Assembly: GCF_021216675.1 (NCBI RefSeq)
Contig: NZ_CP086120.1
Span: forward strand, 434,001-498,000
Direction: 5' to 3'
Length of the DNA stretch: 64,000 nucleotides
From: Streptomyces gobiensis
Lineage (GTDB): Bacteria; Actinomycetota; Actinomycetes; Streptomycetales; Streptomycetaceae
Numbering within the stretch: position 1 is the stretch's first letter; each line of letters begins with the position of its first letter. The notes below the pieces were generated by a model. It was not told the DNA's origin and searched no databases. It saw only the letters and a list, made by a program, of their open reading frames with translations. The position numbers and the translations under genes were made by a program. Positions 1-8,949 of this stretch are shown here, piece by piece.

Positions 1-61
1 GGCGGCGTATAACGCTTATGCGGAGGACCTGGAGCGCAGGCGCAGTTGAGCGTAAAATCGC

Positions 62-103
62 GAAAGCCCCGCAGGAACCGGCTGTTCCGCGGGGCCTTCT
101 TCG
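62..103 (-). terminator. Terminator downstream of the first chaplin
   Basis: GC-rich inverted repeat (GCCCCGC pairing with GCGGGGC, with further pairing inside) followed on the minus strand by a short T-containing stretch. It lies about 20 bp past the stop of the chaplin gene at 122-361, so it probably ends that transcript. Bases 1-61 show no gene I can support. Confidence 0.7.
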
Positions 104-121
104 CTGCGTCGCTGCTGCGGC

Positions 122-361
122 TCAGTCGTTGACGCACTTGTTCCCGAAGGTGGGGTTCAGGAGGCCGATGATGTTGATGGAGTTGCCACAGAGGTTGATC
201 GGCACGTGAATCGGGACCTGAACGATGTTGCCGGAGATGACGCCCGGGGAGCCCACGGCATGGGCTTCGGCACCCGAGTCGGCGACTGCGGACCCAGCGG
301 AGGTGCTAGCGGCGACGCCGGTAGCGGCGAGGGCGATAGCGACCTTCTTGGCAGCGTTCAT
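122..361 (-). CDS. Short chaplin, 79 aa
   Basis: Chaplins are secreted amyloid-forming proteins that coat aerial hyphae and lower surface tension in Streptomyces. The protein has a Sec signal peptide (residues 1 to about 27, ending AVA) and then a single chaplin domain with the SPGVISGN start, the two conserved Cys (in LCGN and KCVND) and the NPTFGNKC end. With one domain and no sorting signal it is a short-class chaplin. The ATG at 361 has GGAGG about 8 bp upstream. The next gene is a second chaplin in the same direction. Both keep their Cys pair, so I do not assign ChpE, which as I recall lacks it. Confidence 0.93.
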   Translation of the reverse strand: MNAAKKVAIALAATGVAASTSAGSAVADSGAEAHAVGSPGVISGNIVQVPIHVPINLCGNSINIIGLLNPTFGNKCVND

Positions 362-494
362 GGGAAGTGTTCCTCCAGGTTACGGTCAACGACTCCAGCC
401 GCGGAGCCACATGCTGAGAAACGCGGGAGCTTCCCCGATGACACGGGCCAGCGTCGCTAGCCGCCCATTCGGAGCATTAAGGCAGGAAACGAGG

Positions 495-526
495 GTCGGC
501 CCCCAGGCGTTGCCGTGGGGGCCGAC
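495..526 (-). terminator. Hairpin terminator between the two chaplins
   Basis: Perfect 11-bp stem (GTCGGCCCCCA / TGGGGGCCGAC) with a 10-nt loop, 31 bp past the stop of the chaplin at 558-803. It suggests the two chaplins are separate transcripts. Confidence 0.75.
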
Positions 527-557
527 GGGCGCGGCAGACGGTTCCGCGCCGCTGCGC

Positions 558-803
558 TCACTTAGTAACGCACTTGTTCCCGAAGTGCGGGTTCAGAAGG
601 CCAATGACCGAGAGGGTGTTGTCGCAGATGTTCGCCCCCACCGTGACCGGGATCTGAACGTTGTTACCGGAGGCAACACCGGGCGAGTGCTGGGCGTTGC
701 CGTGGGCCTTCCCGCCATCGGTGGCGGAAGCGACACCAGCACCGGCTGCGACGAGCCCACCAGCCACCATCGTGATGGCCGTGACCTTCTTCAGGTTCTT
801 CAC
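558..803 (-). CDS. Short chaplin, 81 aa
   Basis: Second secreted amyloid surface protein of the chaplin family. It starts with a Lys-rich segment (VKNLKK), then a hydrophobic signal segment ending at ASA, then one chaplin domain with HSPGVASGN, two Cys (NICDN and NKCVTK) and NPHFGNKC. I place the start at the GTG at 803, because AAGGAGGG stands 8 bp upstream. An ATG at 902 would add 33 non-conserved residues. It is adjacent to another chaplin with about 200 bp between, which suggests an old tandem duplication. Confidence 0.92.
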   Translation of the reverse strand: MKNLKKVTAITMVAGGLVAAGAGVASATDGGKAHGNAQHSPGVASGNNVQIPVTVGANICDNTLSVIGLLNPHFGNKCVTK

Positions 804-972
804 TTTCTTGACCCTCCTTGCGATCGCTGCGACCAGTCGCCGCAGCACGCCATGGAAAACGGGCCGGGGCCGATCAGGATGCGCCGGTGGGGCGACAATC
901 ACACGACGGTATGAATCTCAGATAAGAACGCACCGAACCATTGCGGCTGTTCACTCCGTACGGCAGTGTTTG

Positions 973-1614
973 TCAGCTGGTCAGGCCGTGTCGGACCGCC
1001 CACAGCGCGGCCTGGGTCCGGTCCGCGACATCGAGCTTCATCAGGATGTTCGAGACATGTGTCTTGACCGTCTTCTCGGAGAGCACCAAGGCCCGCGCGA
1101 TCTCCCGGTTGGAGCGGCCGTCCGCGATCAGCCCCAGCACCTCGCGCTCCCGGTCGGTCAGCGAACCACCCCTCCCCTGGCCTCCTGAGGCGCCCTCCTC
1201 AGCGAGCAGCGCCCCCGCCACCTCCGGTTGCAGCAGCACATGTCCGGCGTGCACGGAACGGATCGCGCCCGCCAGCGCGTCCGGGTCGACGTCCTTGTAG
1301 ACATATCCCGCGGCGCCCGCGCGCAAGGCCGGGACAACGGTGCGCTGTTCGGTGAAGCTGGTGACGACCAGCACCCGGGCGGGATGGTTCAGTTCCCGGA
1401 GCCGGCGCAGCGCCTCGATGCCGTGGGTGCCGGGCATCTTCACATCCATCAAGACGACATCGGGGCGCAGTTCCTCGGCGCGGGCCACCCCCTCCGCGCC
1501 GTCGGACGCCTCGCCCACCACCTCGATATCGTCCTGGACTTCGAGGAATGTGCGCAGTCCGCGCCGTACGACCTGGTGGTCATCGACGAGCAGCACACGG
1601 ATCCGGTCATTCAC
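973..1614 (-). CDS. NarL/FixJ-family response regulator
   Basis: Cytoplasmic DNA-binding response regulator of 213 aa. The receiver domain covers residues 5-120, with the acidic pair DD at 11-12, the phospho-acceptor Asp57 in LMDVKMPG and Lys107. A LuxR-type helix-turn-helix follows at about 152-210 (LTDREREVL and the EKTVKTHVSNIL recognition region). It starts at a GTG that overlaps the end of the upstream kinase gene by 8 bp, so the two are translationally coupled and form a cognate two-component pair. Target genes cannot be read from the sequence. The family assignment is certain; the stimulus is unknown. Confidence 0.95.
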   Translation of the reverse strand: MNDRIRVLLVDDHQVVRRGLRTFLEVQDDIEVVGEASDGAEGVARAEELRPDVVLMDVKMPGTHGIEALRRLRELNHPARVLVVTSFTEQRTVVPALRAGAAGYVYKDVDPDALAGAIRSVHAGHVLLQPEVAGALLAEEGASGGQGRGGSLTDREREVLGLIADGRSNREIARALVLSEKTVKTHVSNILMKLDVADRTQAALWAVRHGLTS

Positions 1615-2755
1615 CGGGCACCTCCATCTCGATTACGGTGCCCTTGCCGGGCTCCGACACCACGGTCAGGGCGCCGCCGACCCCGCTGGCCCGGTCACGC
1701 ATGGACACCAGGCCCAGATGACGTCCGGCCCGGCGGACCGCGATGGGGTCAAAGCCGCTGCCGTTGTCGGTCACACGCAGCACGACGTCGCCGTCGCGCC
1801 GGGTCAGGGCTACCCCGACCCGGCTGGCGGCGGAGTGTCGCAGGGCATTGTGCAGCGCCTCCTGTGCCACCCGCAGCAGCGCCTCTTCCTGAGCGGCGGG
1901 GAGCGCCCGTACGCCCTGACAGTCGAAGGTGACGGCGGCCGAGTGGGCACGGTCGAGTACCTGGATCTGGGTACGCAGGGTGGCGACGAGGCCGTCGTCC
2001 TCCAGAGCGGCGGGGCGCAGCTCGACCACGGCGGCGCGCAGCTCGTCGGCGGCCTCGGCGGCGAGCCCGGCGACTTGGTGCAGTTCGGCCTTGGCACGGT
2101 CCGGGTCGCGGTCGACCAGGGCCGCGGCGGCCTGAGCGGTGAGGCGCAGTGAGAAGAGCTTCTGAGCGACGGCGTCATGCAGCTCATGGGCGATACGGGC
2201 TCGCTCACCAGCGATGGTGAGTTCACGGCCGCGCTCATGGAGCCGGGCGTTGGTCAGCGCGATGGCGGCGTGCTCGGCGAGGATGCGCAGCAACGCCTCG
2301 TCCTCTTCGGTGAAGGCGCAGCCACCGGCCGGCTTGTCGCACCGCTTGTTGGCGAGGAAGAGCGCGCCCAGCACTTCGTCGCCGTCGGCGATCGGCATCC
2401 CGAGGAAGTCGGACATCTCGGGGTGAGCGGCGGGCCAGCCCTCGAAGCGGGGATCCTGGCGGACATCGGCGAGACGCTGTGGGGTGCCCTGCTGGAGCAT
2501 CGCGGCGAGGATGCCGTGCTGGCGGGGCAGCGGGCCGATGGCCTTCCACTCTTCGTCGCTGACGCCGTCCACCACGAACTGGGCGAAGCCGCCGCGGTCG
2601 TCGGGGACGCCGAGCGCCGCGTATTCGGCGTCCAGGAGGTCGCGGGCGGAGCGGACGATCGTCTGGAGGACGTCGCGCACCTCGAGCTGCCGGTTCATGG
2701 CAAGGAGTGCGGCGCTGACAGCGGACAGCCCGGTTCTGAGCACCATGCTGATCAC
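1607..2755 (-). CDS. GAF-domain sensor histidine kinase
   Basis: Soluble HisKA_3-type histidine kinase, 382 aa from the GTG at 2755. A GAF domain spans about 27-172. The dimerisation and phospho-acceptor helix carries RIAHELHDAVAQK (phospho-His about 193). The HATPase domain at about 285-380 has an N box (ALRHS) and a G1 box (DNGSGFDP). There are no membrane segments, so it probably senses a cytoplasmic ligand or redox state through GAF. The chosen GTG has GGGGGAGG about 10 bp upstream; the ATG at 2746 is an alternative. It is the partner of the overlapping regulator gene and belongs to the broad class that includes DevS/NarX-like kinases. Confidence 0.93.
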   Translation of the reverse strand: MISMVLRTGLSAVSAALLAMNRQLEVRDVLQTIVRSARDLLDAEYAALGVPDDRGGFAQFVVDGVSDEEWKAIGPLPRQHGILAAMLQQGTPQRLADVRQDPRFEGWPAAHPEMSDFLGMPIADGDEVLGALFLANKRCDKPAGGCAFTEEDEALLRILAEHAAIALTNARLHERGRELTIAGERARIAHELHDAVAQKLFSLRLTAQAAAALVDRDPDRAKAELHQVAGLAAEAADELRAAVVELRPAALEDDGLVATLRTQIQVLDRAHSAAVTFDCQGVRALPAAQEEALLRVAQEALHNALRHSAASRVGVALTRRDGDVVLRVTDNGSGFDPIAVRRAGRHLGLVSMRDRASGVGGALTVVSEPGKGTVIEMEVPGE

Positions 2756-3078
2756 CGTACCGGCGCCTCCCCCAGCTGCCGCTGGGTGGTACACGGTCTG
2801 CCCCGTGGTGGCTACGACGGGTATCAGGGCGCGGACCCTCTGTCGGTCCCCAGCGGGGCGGATGTGAGACGGCACATAGGGCCCACATCACTTACGAAAC
2901 CGCGTAGTGGAGAAAAGCGGGCATTTCAGCCCAGCAGCCCTTTAAGAGGAGCTCCGACTGGGGCGGTTCCACTAGACAAGGTAGTAAATGTCCTCTTTGC
3001 CCTCTGTCTTTTGACTCGCTAACAATGTCTGGCGGCGCAGGGAGCCTGCGTCAAGGCAACCGGAAGGTCCCCTCCTCT
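2756..3078. other. Divergent promoter region, no gene
   Basis: This 323-bp gap lies between the leftward kinase operon and the rightward hydrolase gene. It contains a short CTCCCCCAG...CTGGG hairpin like the repeats elsewhere in the window, and a long untranslated stretch ahead of the hydrolase. I looked for a c-di-AMP (ydaO-type) riboswitch, common ahead of such hydrolases, and did not see its conserved core. Confidence 0.5.
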
Positions 3079-3564
3079 ATGCCCGTCCATACCGCTCCCC
3101 TCTCCCGCCGTCAGACCCGGGCCCGTAAGGCCGCCGTAGGTTTCACCACCGTCGGCGCCGTGACCCTGGCCTTCTCGGCCCTCACGGGAACGGCACACGC
3201 GCAGCCGCAGGCGGACAAGGGCCGCTCAGCGCAGCAGACCGCGAGCCTCTCCGCTGAGCTCGCGGCCGCCTCCTCCGGCGATTCGAAGAAGATCGCCAAG
3301 AAGCTGATCGGCAACCGGACCCAGTACCAGTGCTTCGCCAAGATCGTGGAGCACGAGAGCGGCTGGGACCACACCGCGCGCAACTCCAGCAGCGGCGCCT
3401 ACGGTCTGGTCCAGGCGCTGCCCGCCACCAAGATGGCCTCGGCCGGCTCCGACTGGCGGACCAACCCGGCCACCCAGATCAAGTGGGGCATGGACTACAT
3501 GAAGGACCGCTACGGAAGCCCGTGTGACGCCTGGTCCTTCTGGCAGAAGAACAACTGGTACTGA
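3079..3564 (+). CDS. Secreted transglycosylase-SLT-like protein
   Basis: Exported peptidoglycan-active protein, 161 aa from the ATG at 3079. After a basic N-terminus (RRQTRARK) there is a hydrophobic signal segment ending AHA, a Ser/Ala/Lys-rich linker, and a C-terminal lytic-transglycosylase-like domain with CFAKIVEHESGWDHTA (Glu in HES the likely catalytic acid), GAYGLVQALP and WGMDYMKDRYG. The C-terminus WQKNNWY is typical of short actinobacterial SLT/aggregation-promoting-type proteins. An upstream ATG at 3025 lacks a ribosome site; GGAAGG precedes 3079. It probably cleaves glycan strands during growth or germination. The fold is a confident call; the substrate is inferred. Confidence 0.85.
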   Translation: MPVHTAPLSRRQTRARKAAVGFTTVGAVTLAFSALTGTAHAQPQADKGRSAQQTASLSAELAAASSGDSKKIAKKLIGNRTQYQCFAKIVEHESGWDHTARNSSSGAYGLVQALPATKMASAGSDWRTNPATQIKWGMDYMKDRYGSPCDAWSFWQKNNWY

Positions 3565-3579
3565 TCGCGCACCGCGCCC

Positions 3580-3635
3580 CCATACGCCGAGGGCGGTGGC
3601 GCCCCGGTCCGGGGGGCCACCGCCCCCTCGTATGG
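3580..3635. terminator. Bidirectional terminator between convergent genes
   Basis: Long imperfect hairpin: CATACG...GGGCGGTGGC pairs with GCCACCGCCC...CGTATG around a GC-rich loop. It lies between the stop of the SLT-like gene and the stop of the convergent ABC transporter gene. Confidence 0.75.
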
Positions 3636-3645
3636 CGTGAGACGG

Positions 3646-6240
3646 CTACTTACGCATGACCTCCGGCTCGTGGCGGCGCAGGAAGCGCGCCACGACGACA
3701 CCGCAGAGCACGGCCATGGTGAGCAGCACACCCATATTGAGGAGCCACTGGCTCACCTCGTGCTCCCACAGCGGATCCGGATTCCCCCGCTCCCAGGGCA
3801 GCAGAACGTTGAGCTGCACGGTGTTGCCCATACCGGCGACCGCCCAGCGCGAGGGCATCAGCCAGACCAGCTGCTCCACCCCGACCTTGTCGTGGATCTG
3901 GAACAGCACTCCGGTGAAGACCACCTGGACGATGGCGAACATGACCAGCAGCGGCATGGTCTTCTCGGCGGTCTTGACCAGCGACGAGATGATCAGGCCG
4001 ACCATCATCGAGGCAAGACCCAGAGCGATGACGACCAGGGTCATCTCCACGGCCGGGGAGCCGGTGAAGAGCACGCCCTCAGCGGGCATCTTCCGGGGCA
4101 GGAAGCCGATGCCACAGATGATCACGCCCTGCAGGGCAGTGATCAGACCGAGCACGATCACCTTGGACATCAGATACGCGGACCGGGACAGGCCGGTCGC
4201 CCGTTCCCGTTCGTAGATGACCCGTTCCTTGATCAGCTCACGGACCGAGTTGGCGGCGGCGGAGAAGCACATACCGACCGCGAGGATCAGCAGGATGGTG
4301 CTGGCGTCCCGGTTGGTGAAGCCCGTCCGCTGCGGGCCGAAGCCCAGGCCGTGGTCGGAGGGGATCACGACGCTCACCACGCCGAGGACGGCGGGCAGGA
4401 TCAGCATCAGCGCCATAAAGCCGCGGTCGGAGGCGATGACCGAGGCGTAGCGGCGCATCAGGGTCCACAGCTGGGAGCCCCAGCTCTGCGGCTTGCGCAG
4501 CCGGGTCTGCTGTTGCTGCCACTGCACCGGCTGCGGGGCGACGGCGTCGATGTCCGCGGCGTACATCTGGTAGTGCTCCGAGCCGCGCCAGCGGCTCATC
4601 CAGTCGTAGTCGCGGTAGTTCTCGAAGGCGGAGAAGACATCCGCCCAGGAGCCATAGCCGAAGAAGTTCAGCGCCTCCTCCGGCGGCCCGAAGTAGGCCA
4701 CGCCGCCACCGGGTGCCATCACCAGCAGCCGGTCGCACAGCTGAAGCTCGGCCACCGAGTGGGTGACGACGAGGACGGTGCGGCCGTCGTCGGCCAGGCC
4801 CCGCAGCAGCTGCATCACATCGCGGTCCATGCCCGGGTCGAGGCCGGAGGTCGGCTCGTCCAGGAAGATCAGCGATGGTTTGGTCAGCAGCTCAAGGGCG
4901 ACGGAGACCCGCTTGCGCTGGCCTCCGGAGAGGGAGTTGATCTTCTTGTCCGCATGGATGTCGAGCTTCAGCTCCGCGAGGACTTCCTCGACCCTGGCGT
5001 TGCGCTCGGCCTCGGCGACATCGCCGGGGAAGCGGAGCTTGGCGGCGTAGCGCAGCGCGGTACGGACCTTCAGGGCGGTATGCAGGATGTCGTCCTGCGG
5101 GACCAGGCCGATGCGGTGCCGCAGCTCGGCGAACTGCGTATACAGATTCCGGTTGTCGTAAAGGACTTCGCCCTGATTGGCGGGGCGGTAGCCGGTGAGC
5201 GCCTTGAGCAGGGTGGACTTGCCGGATCCGGAGGGGCCGATGACGCCGATGACGGACTTCTCGGGGACGCCGAAGGAGACGTCGTTGAGGATCGTTACGC
5301 CGTCGCCCACCTGCACGGTCAGATGGCGGGCCGCGAAGGAGACCTCACCGGTGTCGACGAACTCCTCAAGCCGGTCGCCGACCAGCCGGAAGGTGGAGTG
5401 GCCGATGCCGACGATGTCGCTGGGGCCGATCTGCTGACGGCCGTTCTTCGGCAGCTGCTGACCGTTGACGTACGTACCGTTGTGGCTGCCGAGGTCATGG
5501 ATCTCGTAGCGGCCGTCGGGGCTGGCCTGGAACTCGGCGTGCAGCCGGGAGACCTGCAGGTCGGAGACGACCAGCTCATTCTCCAGCGCACGACCGATAC
5601 GCATCACACGGCCGAGCGAGAGCTGGTGGAAGGTGGTCGGGCTGCGGTCGCCGTTCCTGCCCTGCGGCGGCGTGCCCTGCTGGGGCATTCCCTGTGGCGG
5701 TATGCCCTGGCCGCCGCCCTTCTGGGGTGGCACAGCGGCCTGCTGCGGCGGCTGTGCCTGCTGCCACGCAGCGGGCTGCTGGGGTGGCTGGGCCTGCGGA
5801 TACTGGACTTGCTGGGGGTGCTGGGGGTGCGGCGGCTGCTGGGGCCAGCCAGCCTGCCCAGCCTGCGGCTGCGGTTGCTGCGGTTGCGGTTGCTGCTGCG
5901 GAGGGACGGCAGGGGCCTGCTGCTGGGCCATCGCGGCGGAGCCGGTGAGGCTCAACCGCGGGCCATCAGTGGCGTTGCCCAGATTCACCGTCGTGCCCGG
6001 GCCGATCTCCATCTGCTGGATCCGCTGGCCATGCACATACGTGCCGTTGGTGCTGCCATGGTCCTCAATGATCCAACTGCGCCCGCCCCAGCGCACGGTA
6101 GCGTGCCGCCACGAGACTCTGGCGTCCTCCACCACGAGATCACCCTGCGGATCGCGGCCCAGGGTGTACGACCGGGACGGGTCCAACGCCCAGGTCTGTC
6201 CGTTCAGTTCCAGTACGAGTTCCGGCACTCCATGCCCCAC
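3646..6240 (-). CDS. ABC transporter with two FHA domains (ATPase and membrane fused)
   Basis: Single-chain ABC half-transporter of 864 aa resembling mycobacterial Rv1747. Order: FHA domain about 22-90, a Gln/Pro-rich linker about 105-190, a second FHA about 207-290, an ABC ATPase about 308-520 (Walker A GPSGSGKST, signature LSGGQRKRVS, Walker B LIFLDEPTSGLD), then an ABC-2 type membrane domain with about six hydrophobic segments. FHA domains bind phosphothreonine, so activity is probably controlled by Ser/Thr kinases; Rv1747 is a PknF substrate, and an envelope lipid or glycolipid cargo is inferred. A GTG at 6240 with GGGGGA upstream is used; a GTG at 6228 is nearly as good. It is transcribed away from serB. 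Confidence 0.93.
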   Translation of the reverse strand: MGHGVPELVLELNGQTWALDPSRSYTLGRDPQGDLVVEDARVSWRHATVRWGGRSWIIEDHGSTNGTYVHGQRIQQMEIGPGTTVNLGNATDGPRLSLTGSAAMAQQQAPAVPPQQQPQPQQPQPQAGQAGWPQQPPHPQHPQQVQYPQAQPPQQPAAWQQAQPPQQAAVPPQKGGGQGIPPQGMPQQGTPPQGRNGDRSPTTFHQLSLGRVMRIGRALENELVVSDLQVSRLHAEFQASPDGRYEIHDLGSHNGTYVNGQQLPKNGRQQIGPSDIVGIGHSTFRLVGDRLEEFVDTGEVSFAARHLTVQVGDGVTILNDVSFGVPEKSVIGVIGPSGSGKSTLLKALTGYRPANQGEVLYDNRNLYTQFAELRHRIGLVPQDDILHTALKVRTALRYAAKLRFPGDVAEAERNARVEEVLAELKLDIHADKKINSLSGGQRKRVSVALELLTKPSLIFLDEPTSGLDPGMDRDVMQLLRGLADDGRTVLVVTHSVAELQLCDRLLVMAPGGGVAYFGPPEEALNFFGYGSWADVFSAFENYRDYDWMSRWRGSEHYQMYAADIDAVAPQPVQWQQQQTRLRKPQSWGSQLWTLMRRYASVIASDRGFMALMLILPAVLGVVSVVIPSDHGLGFGPQRTGFTNRDASTILLILAVGMCFSAAANSVRELIKERVIYERERATGLSRSAYLMSKVIVLGLITALQGVIICGIGFLPRKMPAEGVLFTGSPAVEMTLVVIALGLASMMVGLIISSLVKTAEKTMPLLVMFAIVQVVFTGVLFQIHDKVGVEQLVWLMPSRWAVAGMGNTVQLNVLLPWERGNPDPLWEHEVSQWLLNMGVLLTMAVLCGVVVARFLRRHEPEVMRK

Positions 6241-6515
6241 AAAGTTGTCCCCCGAGCTACTCCCGGCGAAGGGAGTCTAGGGATGGCGAACATCGTGGGG
6301 CACTATTCCAGGCTCCGCCGCCGAACAGGAAGTCACCCCGGAGGAAGCACCTCGCCGGACTCCACCGAGTCGCCGGAAACCACCTGCCAATCGACAACCC
6401 GACCATTGGCCGAAAACCGAATGAATGGGTACATTCCACCTACGAGAGACTGTGCTGTCCGAGGTACGGACAGGCGTACGAGGCGTATGCGGCTCCCGAT
6501 ACCGTTGGATATACC

Positions 6516-7760
6516 ATGAGCGCATCGCAGACCCCCCTGCCTCCCACCGGCGTGCCCGGTGAGGACACTCCCACTCTCCTGGTCAAGATCTTTGGCAAGG
6601 ACCGCCCTGGCATCACCGCGGGACTATTCGACACCCTGGCCGCCTACTCATTGATCGTCGTGGACATCGAGCAGGTGGTCACCCGGGGCCGTATCACCCT
6701 GTGCGCGCTGGTCACCGCGCCGACCGGGCAAGGCAGCGGCACCACCGAGGGCGCGCTGCGGGCCACCGTGCACAGCTGGGCCGAGTCCATGAAGCTGCAA
6801 GCGGAGATCATTTCCGGCCGGGGCGACAACCGCCCGCGCGGCAGCGGACGTTCACATGTCACCGTGCTCGGCCACCCGCTGACGACCCAGTCCACGGCTG
6901 CCATCGCGGGCTGTATCACTGGTATCGGCGGCAACATCGACCGTATCTTCCGACTGGCCAAGTACCCGGTGACCGCGATGGAGTTCGAGGTCTCGGGTGC
7001 CGAGACCGGGCTGCTGCGCACCGCGCTGGCAACCGAGTCGGCGGCCCTCGGAGTGGATGTGGCCGTCGTCGCCTCCGGGCTGCAGCGCCGCGCACAGCGG
7101 CTGGTCGTGATGGATGTGGACTCCACCCTCATCCAGGACGAGGTCATCGAGCTCTTCGCGGCGCACGCGGGCTGCGCCGACAAGGTCGCCGAGATCACCA
7201 CCGCCGCGATGCGCGGTGAACTGGACTTCGAGCAGTCCCTGCACGCGCGGGTGGCGCTGCTCGCCGGGCTGGACGAGTCCGTCGTGGACGAGGTACGGAC
7301 CGAGGTCCGGCTCACCCCCGGTGCCCGCACGCTCGTCCGTACCCTCAAGCGGCTCGGCTATCAGGTGGGGGTCGTCTCGGGTGGTTTCACCCAGGTCACC
7401 GATGATCTCCAGGACAAGCTCGGGCTGGACTTCGCCTCAGCCAACACCCTTGAGATCAAGGACGGGAAGCTGACCGGCCAGGTCACCGGGGAGATCGTGG
7501 ACCGGGCCGGGAAGGCCCGGCTGCTGCGCCGCTTCGCCGAGCAGGCCGGGGTACCGCTGGCACAGACGGTGGCGATCGGCGATGGCGCCAACGATCTGGA
7601 CATGCTCAACGCGGCGGGCCTCGGTGTCGCCTTCAACGCCAAGCCGCTGGTGCGCGAGGCCGCGCACACCGCCGTCAATGTGCCCTTCCTGGACACCGTG
7701 CTCTATCTGCTGGGCATCACCCGCGAGGAAGTCGAGGCAGCGGCCACCCACGAACAGTGA
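6516..7760 (+). CDS. serB: Phosphoserine phosphatase with N-terminal ACT domain
   Basis: Final step of serine synthesis: hydrolysis of 3-phosphoserine. The protein has 414 aa. An ACT-type regulatory region occupies about 20-185 (KIFGKDRPGITAGLFDTLA opens the first ACT module). The HAD phosphatase domain contains the nucleophile motif MDVDSTLIQDEV (Asp200, Asp202), SGGFTQV and the metal-binding IGDGANDLDML. The length fits actinobacterial SerB with double ACT-like modules, which suggests serine feedback. It is monocistronic. The ATG at 6516 has only a weak ribosome site. The gap to the convergent sixA-like gene (7761-7925) contains no gene. Confidence 0.96.
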   Translation: MSASQTPLPPTGVPGEDTPTLLVKIFGKDRPGITAGLFDTLAAYSLIVVDIEQVVTRGRITLCALVTAPTGQGSGTTEGALRATVHSWAESMKLQAEIISGRGDNRPRGSGRSHVTVLGHPLTTQSTAAIAGCITGIGGNIDRIFRLAKYPVTAMEFEVSGAETGLLRTALATESAALGVDVAVVASGLQRRAQRLVVMDVDSTLIQDEVIELFAAHAGCADKVAEITTAAMRGELDFEQSLHARVALLAGLDESVVDEVRTEVRLTPGARTLVRTLKRLGYQVGVVSGGFTQVTDDLQDKLGLDFASANTLEIKDGKLTGQVTGEIVDRAGKARLLRRFAEQAGVPLAQTVAIGDGANDLDMLNAAGLGVAFNAKPLVREAAHTAVNVPFLDTVLYLLGITREEVEAAATHEQ

Positions 7761-7925
7761 CCCGCTACGGGGTTTGCCGGAGCGCCTGGGCTGGTGTGGG
7801 TGGTGGGTTGCGTAGAGAGCCGGGCCTACCTCCAAAACCCCAGCGACGTGGGCAGTCAGGAGCGCCTGGGGGCGTTTCGGCGCCAGCGGGGGGTGGGCAC
7901 TCGGGCCTCCCCAAGGAAGGCCGGG

Positions 7926-8441
7926 CTACCGCGGGGTCCAGTACTCGGCCAGCCGGGCGGCACCGGGCTCAAGGGACTTCCAGGAGCCGTTGAAGGTCAG
8001 CACGGCCATGGCGGAGGTGGGAAATCCACGTTGGCTCATCCGGGCCGCGGCACCACTCTGGCTCTCGCCTGGCAGCACCTCGGCCAGCCCCTGGATGCCG
8101 GGGTTATGGCCGATGATGAGCAGGTCCTTGACCTCGTCGGAGATCTCGTTGATCACTGCGATCAGCTCACCGGGAGAAGCGTCGTAGATCCGCTTCTCGT
8201 AGACGGTCTTGGGGCGCTGCGGTAGTTGGTGAACCACCAGTTTCCAGGTCTCGCGAGTCCGGGCAGCGGTGGAGCAGAGGGTGAGATCGGGGGTGATGCC
8301 CTGGGCGGCGAGCCAGTCACCGGCGACCGGGGCGTCCTTGCGTCCTCGCTCCGCGAGTGGCCGCTCATGATCAGCCACCTGGGGCCAGTCGGCCTTGGCG
8401 TGTCGGAGAAGGACGATCCTGCGGGGCACATCGACGCTCAT
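7926..8441 (-). CDS. SixA-type phosphohistidine phosphatase
   Basis: Histidine phosphatase of 171 aa with the RHG-type catalytic motif in its SixA form (LLRHAKADWP), a second conserved His in IIGHNPGI, and STAARTRET. SixA enzymes remove phosphate from phosphohistidine, for example on phosphorelay or PTS proteins; the target here is not visible. The start at 8441 (MSVDVPRR) was chosen because conservation begins there and GGGGAGC lies just upstream. A longer reading from 8639 would add 66 unconvincing residues. Its stop faces serB. Confidence 0.87.
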   Translation of the reverse strand: MSVDVPRRIVLLRHAKADWPQVADHERPLAERGRKDAPVAGDWLAAQGITPDLTLCSTAARTRETWKLVVHQLPQRPKTVYEKRIYDASPGELIAVINEISDEVKDLLIIGHNPGIQGLAEVLPGESQSGAAARMSQRGFPTSAMAVLTFNGSWKSLEPGAARLAEYWTPR

Positions 8442-8526
8442 GCTCCCCAGCTTCCCATGAAACCCGCCACAGGGCTCGGGGTGTTGAGGCTGCTCCCCGG
8501 CACGGGTGATACGCCAGTACAGGAGA

Positions 8527-8736
8527 TCAGCTCCCCAGCGACTGCTGGAGGTATCCCAGGAACTGGGCGACCGGCAGGCCGACGGCGTCGTTGGCCCGGG
8601 CCTCACCACCACCGACGGACAGCGCCAGCAGCACGGCAAAGACGGTCACCGGAAGCACGACGGCCCACCAGCGCAACCGCTTACCCACACCGCTGGCCGC
8701 CGGGCAGGAGGTCCGCGTGTGCGCACGGGCCGTCAT
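8527..8736 (-). CDS. Small single-pass membrane protein, 69 aa
   Basis: Unrecognised short protein starting at the ATG at 8736, behind a clear GGAGG. Visible parts are a polar N-terminus with one Cys, a basic stretch (KRLRWW), one hydrophobic segment (VVLPVTVFAVLLALSV) and a short C-terminal tail ending FLGYLQQSLGS. It could be a membrane-anchored small protein or a secreted peptide with a signal anchor. It lies 85 bp ahead of the SixA-like gene in the same direction, so the two may be co-transcribed. Function unknown. Confidence 0.6.
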   Translation of the reverse strand: MTARAHTRTSCPAASGVGKRLRWWAVVLPVTVFAVLLALSVGGGEARANDAVGLPVAQFLGYLQQSLGS

Positions 8737-8949
8737 GGAACTCGCCTCCGTCAGCTTCGTCGATCTTCGAGCGGTGTACCTCGAAGTTACGGAAGCGCGG
8801 GAGGCGTTCCCATCCGGTGAACCACCCACTTACCCCGGAGCCCACCCCCTAGGGAACAGTGGTGCCAGCCCCCGGGCAACAATGACTACGGGCCATGAAA
8901 CCCGAACCATCAATTGAGCCACCCCAACGACGAGCAACCAGGTCCGCGA

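Noticed and set aside
2885..3078. Possible c-di-AMP (ydaO-type) riboswitch ahead of the SLT-like gene
   Set aside because: Such elements often precede cell-wall hydrolase genes in Streptomyces, but the conserved core sequences were not found.
3637..6519. 960-codon open frame on the plus strand
   Set aside because: It is the antisense of the FHA/ABC transporter gene. Its translation is low-complexity (His/Gln/Arg/Gly-rich) without domains, whereas the minus strand has clear FHA and ABC motifs.
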